Of a stretch of 6,547 nucleotides of DNA, positions 5,910 to 6,547 are shown one piece after another. This DNA is from an uncultured Acetobacteraceae bacterium (GTDB lineage Bacteria > Pseudomonadota > Alphaproteobacteria > Acetobacterales > Acetobacteraceae): positions 1-6,547 of the forward strand of contig CALNAL010000009.1 of assembly GCA_937874445.1 (NCBI GenBank), read 5' to 3'. The notes beneath the pieces are model-generated. The model worked only from the letters and a program-made list of their open reading frames with translations, had not been told where the DNA came from and ran no database searches. Numbering within the stretch: position 1 is the first letter of the stretch; every line of letters starts with the position of its first letter. Both the position numbers and the translations under genes were made by a program.

Positions 5910-6035
5910 ATGTGGTACTTCACCTGGGCCCTCGGCGTGGGCTTCGCCATCCTGGTCGGCGTGGCCAGCGCCCTGTGGCTGGAAATCTCTCCCGACGGCT
6001 GCGGTTGCGGCTGCGGGAAGGACAAGTCCTCCTGA
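5910..6035 (+). CDS. cydX: Cytochrome bd oxidase small subunit CydX with a Cys-rich tail
   Basis: A 41-aa protein easily missed by length filters. The start MWYFTWALGVGFAILVG and the helix end ASALWLE match CydX/CbdX (E. coli: MWYFAWILG...ALALE). A single transmembrane helix spans about 4-23, and the conserved Glu25 ends it. CydX sits against CydA and stabilises the hemes. The tail ISPDGCGCGCGKDKSS (26-41) is odd: three Cys alternating with Gly, absent from E. coli CydX. Ribosome binding site AAGGAG at 5895-5900 overlaps the last base of the cydB stop and is 9 nt from the ATG. It is the last gene of the operon, 32 nt before the terminator. Confidence 0.93.
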   Translation: MWYFTWALGVGFAILVGVASALWLEISPDGCGCGCGKDKSS

Positions 6036-6067
6036 ACCCAAGGGCTCCTCGCAAGAGGGCCCGAGCG

Positions 6068-6101
6068 CGGGGAGACGGCTTCGGCCGCCTCCCCGTTTTT
6101 T
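6068..6101 (+). terminator. Intrinsic terminator of the cyd operon
   Basis: The 12-bp stem CGGGGAGACGGC (6068-6079) / GCCGCCTCCCCG (6084-6095), with one A-C mismatch, closes on a TTCG tetraloop and is followed directly by six T (6096-6101). It lies 32 nt after the cydX stop. The hairpin is very stable and has the standard form of a rho-independent terminator. Confidence 0.93.
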
Positions 6102-6110
6102 GTTCCGCCC

Positions 6111-6254
6111 CAAAGCAAGGAAGGTGTTCTCCTTTCGGGAAAGGAGAACCAGGAAAGCTTCCTCCGTTAAGGGCTCCGCGCCTGTGTCGGACGCGGAGCC
6201 CAATGGGGAAAAGTCCTTTTTGCTTCTTTTTCCTTCAGGAAAAAGAAGATCCTT
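6111..6254 (+). repeat. Intergenic three-hairpin repeat, copy 2 (direct)
   Basis: The partner of 937-1079, in the opposite orientation. Its hairpins are 6126-6149 (10-bp stem GTTCTCCTTT with loop CGGG), 6171-6201 (10-bp stem GGGCTCCGCG with an 11-nt loop) and 6223-6248 (11-bp stem CTTCTTTTTCC with loop TTCA). It sits between the convergent cydX terminator and the tetrahaem cytochrome gene, where structured bidirectional ends are common. Its outer edges carry an imperfect inverted pair, CAAAGCAAGGA (6111-6121) and TCCTTTTCTTTG (6250-6261), that copy 1 lacks on one side. The last hairpin is followed by a T-rich stretch (6251-6260), so it could also help end transcription on the plus strand. Confidence 0.9.
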
Positions 6255-6272
6255 TTCTTTGCTTCGTGGTCC

Positions 6273-6547
6273 TCACGGCACGTCCTCGGTCTGGTCGGCG
6301 TGGCAGGTGGCGCAGAAGTTTTCCGAGGCGCGATGGACGTGGTGGCACTTCTCGCAGGGCAGCGGCCCGTTGTGCGAGGCGTGCGGGTTGGAGGCGCCGT
6401 TGTCGTCGGTGAGGTCGGCGATATCGTCGTCGGAGCCGTGGCACGACTTGCATTCGCCCGTCGCCACGCTGGCGGCCGGCGGGTTTTCGCGGTGGCAGGA
6501 GAGGCAGGAGAGTCCGGCCTCGCGGTGCCTGGTCAGCAGATTGGCGC
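6273..6547 (-). CDS. Small tetrahaem cytochrome c (flavocytochrome c3 heme-domain / CctA-like), 5' end missing
   Basis: On the minus strand, 90 residues are visible from the window edge to the stop at 6273-6275; the N-terminus, presumably with a Sec signal peptide, lies beyond 6547. Four CxxCH heme-c motifs occur: CLSCH (14-18 of the visible part), CKSCH (32-36), CEKCH (64-68) and CATCH (78-82). The segment NPHASHNGPLPCEKCHHVH supplies extra His residues for bis-His ligation. Order and spacing closely follow the tetrahaem domain of Shewanella Fcc3 and the small tetrahaem cytochrome CctA. The protein ends 8 residues after the last motif, so it is the stand-alone cytochrome, not a fumarate reductase fusion. 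A periplasmic electron-transfer role between quinol dehydrogenases and terminal reductases is expected. An in-frame GTG at 6465-6467 is internal, not the start. Confidence 0.9.
   Translation of the reverse strand, partial: ANLLTRHREAGLSCLSCHRENPPAASVATGECKSCHGSDDDIADLTDDNGASNPHASHNGPLPCEKCHHVHRASENFCATCHADQTEDVP

Noticed and set aside
6111..6261. Repeat copy 2 as a classical MITE with terminal inverted repeats
   Set aside because: The edge similarity is imperfect, copy 1 lacks the matching outer end, no target duplication is visible, and the element folds as three separate hairpins rather than one.
1..6547. tRNA, rRNA, CRISPR array, transposase or riboswitch
   Set aside because: None was recognised on either strand. 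Apart from the described repeat pair there are no spaced direct repeats, and the gaps between genes are short.

Overview
The window is GC-rich, densely coded DNA with short leaders and ATGA-type overlaps. It fits a Gram-negative proteobacterium, most likely an alphaproteobacterium of the Rhodospirillales type. That placement is an inference from base composition, the divergent polysaccharide deacetylase, the CydP/CydX accessory subunits and the multihaem cytochrome; no marker gene fixes the taxon.

Layout. (1) 1-923: 3' part of a divergent polysaccharide deacetylase gene, cut by the window start. (2) 937-1079: copy 1, inverted, of a roughly 143-bp intergenic repeat with three hairpins. (3) 1104-2258: a two-gene operon. 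A sigma70-like promoter has a perfect 8-4-8 palindrome over its -10 box, followed by a DUF134-NifX fusion regulator, a short NifX-like protein with a Cys/His-rich tail, and a closing hairpin. (4) 2331-6035: a tightly packed six-gene operon. It encodes an ArsR regulator with the two-cysteine pattern of sulfide/persulfide sensors (BigR/SqrR/YgaV), a DUF2892 membrane protein, then CydP, CydA, CydB and a short CydX, which make a cytochrome bd-type quinol oxidase with a long Q-loop. A strong terminator at 6068-6101 closes it. (5) 6111-6254: copy 2 of the repeat in the opposite orientation. (6) 6273-6547, minus strand: C-terminal 90 residues of a small tetrahaem cytochrome c, cut by the window end and convergent with the cyd operon.

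How the parts may work together. Cytochrome bd reduces oxygen at low concentration and is known to resist sulfide. A BigR/SqrR-like sensor as first gene of the operon suggests that bd oxidase is made in response to sulfide, polysulfide or oxidative conditions. The adjacent DUF2892 protein resembles the membrane half of YgaP, the partner of YgaV. The DUF134-NifX pair looks like a separate, self-regulated unit handling or sensing a metal or iron-sulfur cofactor; no nif structural genes are visible here. The tetrahaem cytochrome points to periplasmic electron transfer for anaerobic or microaerobic respiration.

The most notable points are the sensor-led cyd operon, the operator-promoter overlap with a nearly leaderless start at the DUF134-NifX gene, the inverted pair of structured repeats bracketing the 5.2-kb block, and the CGCGCG tail on CydX.
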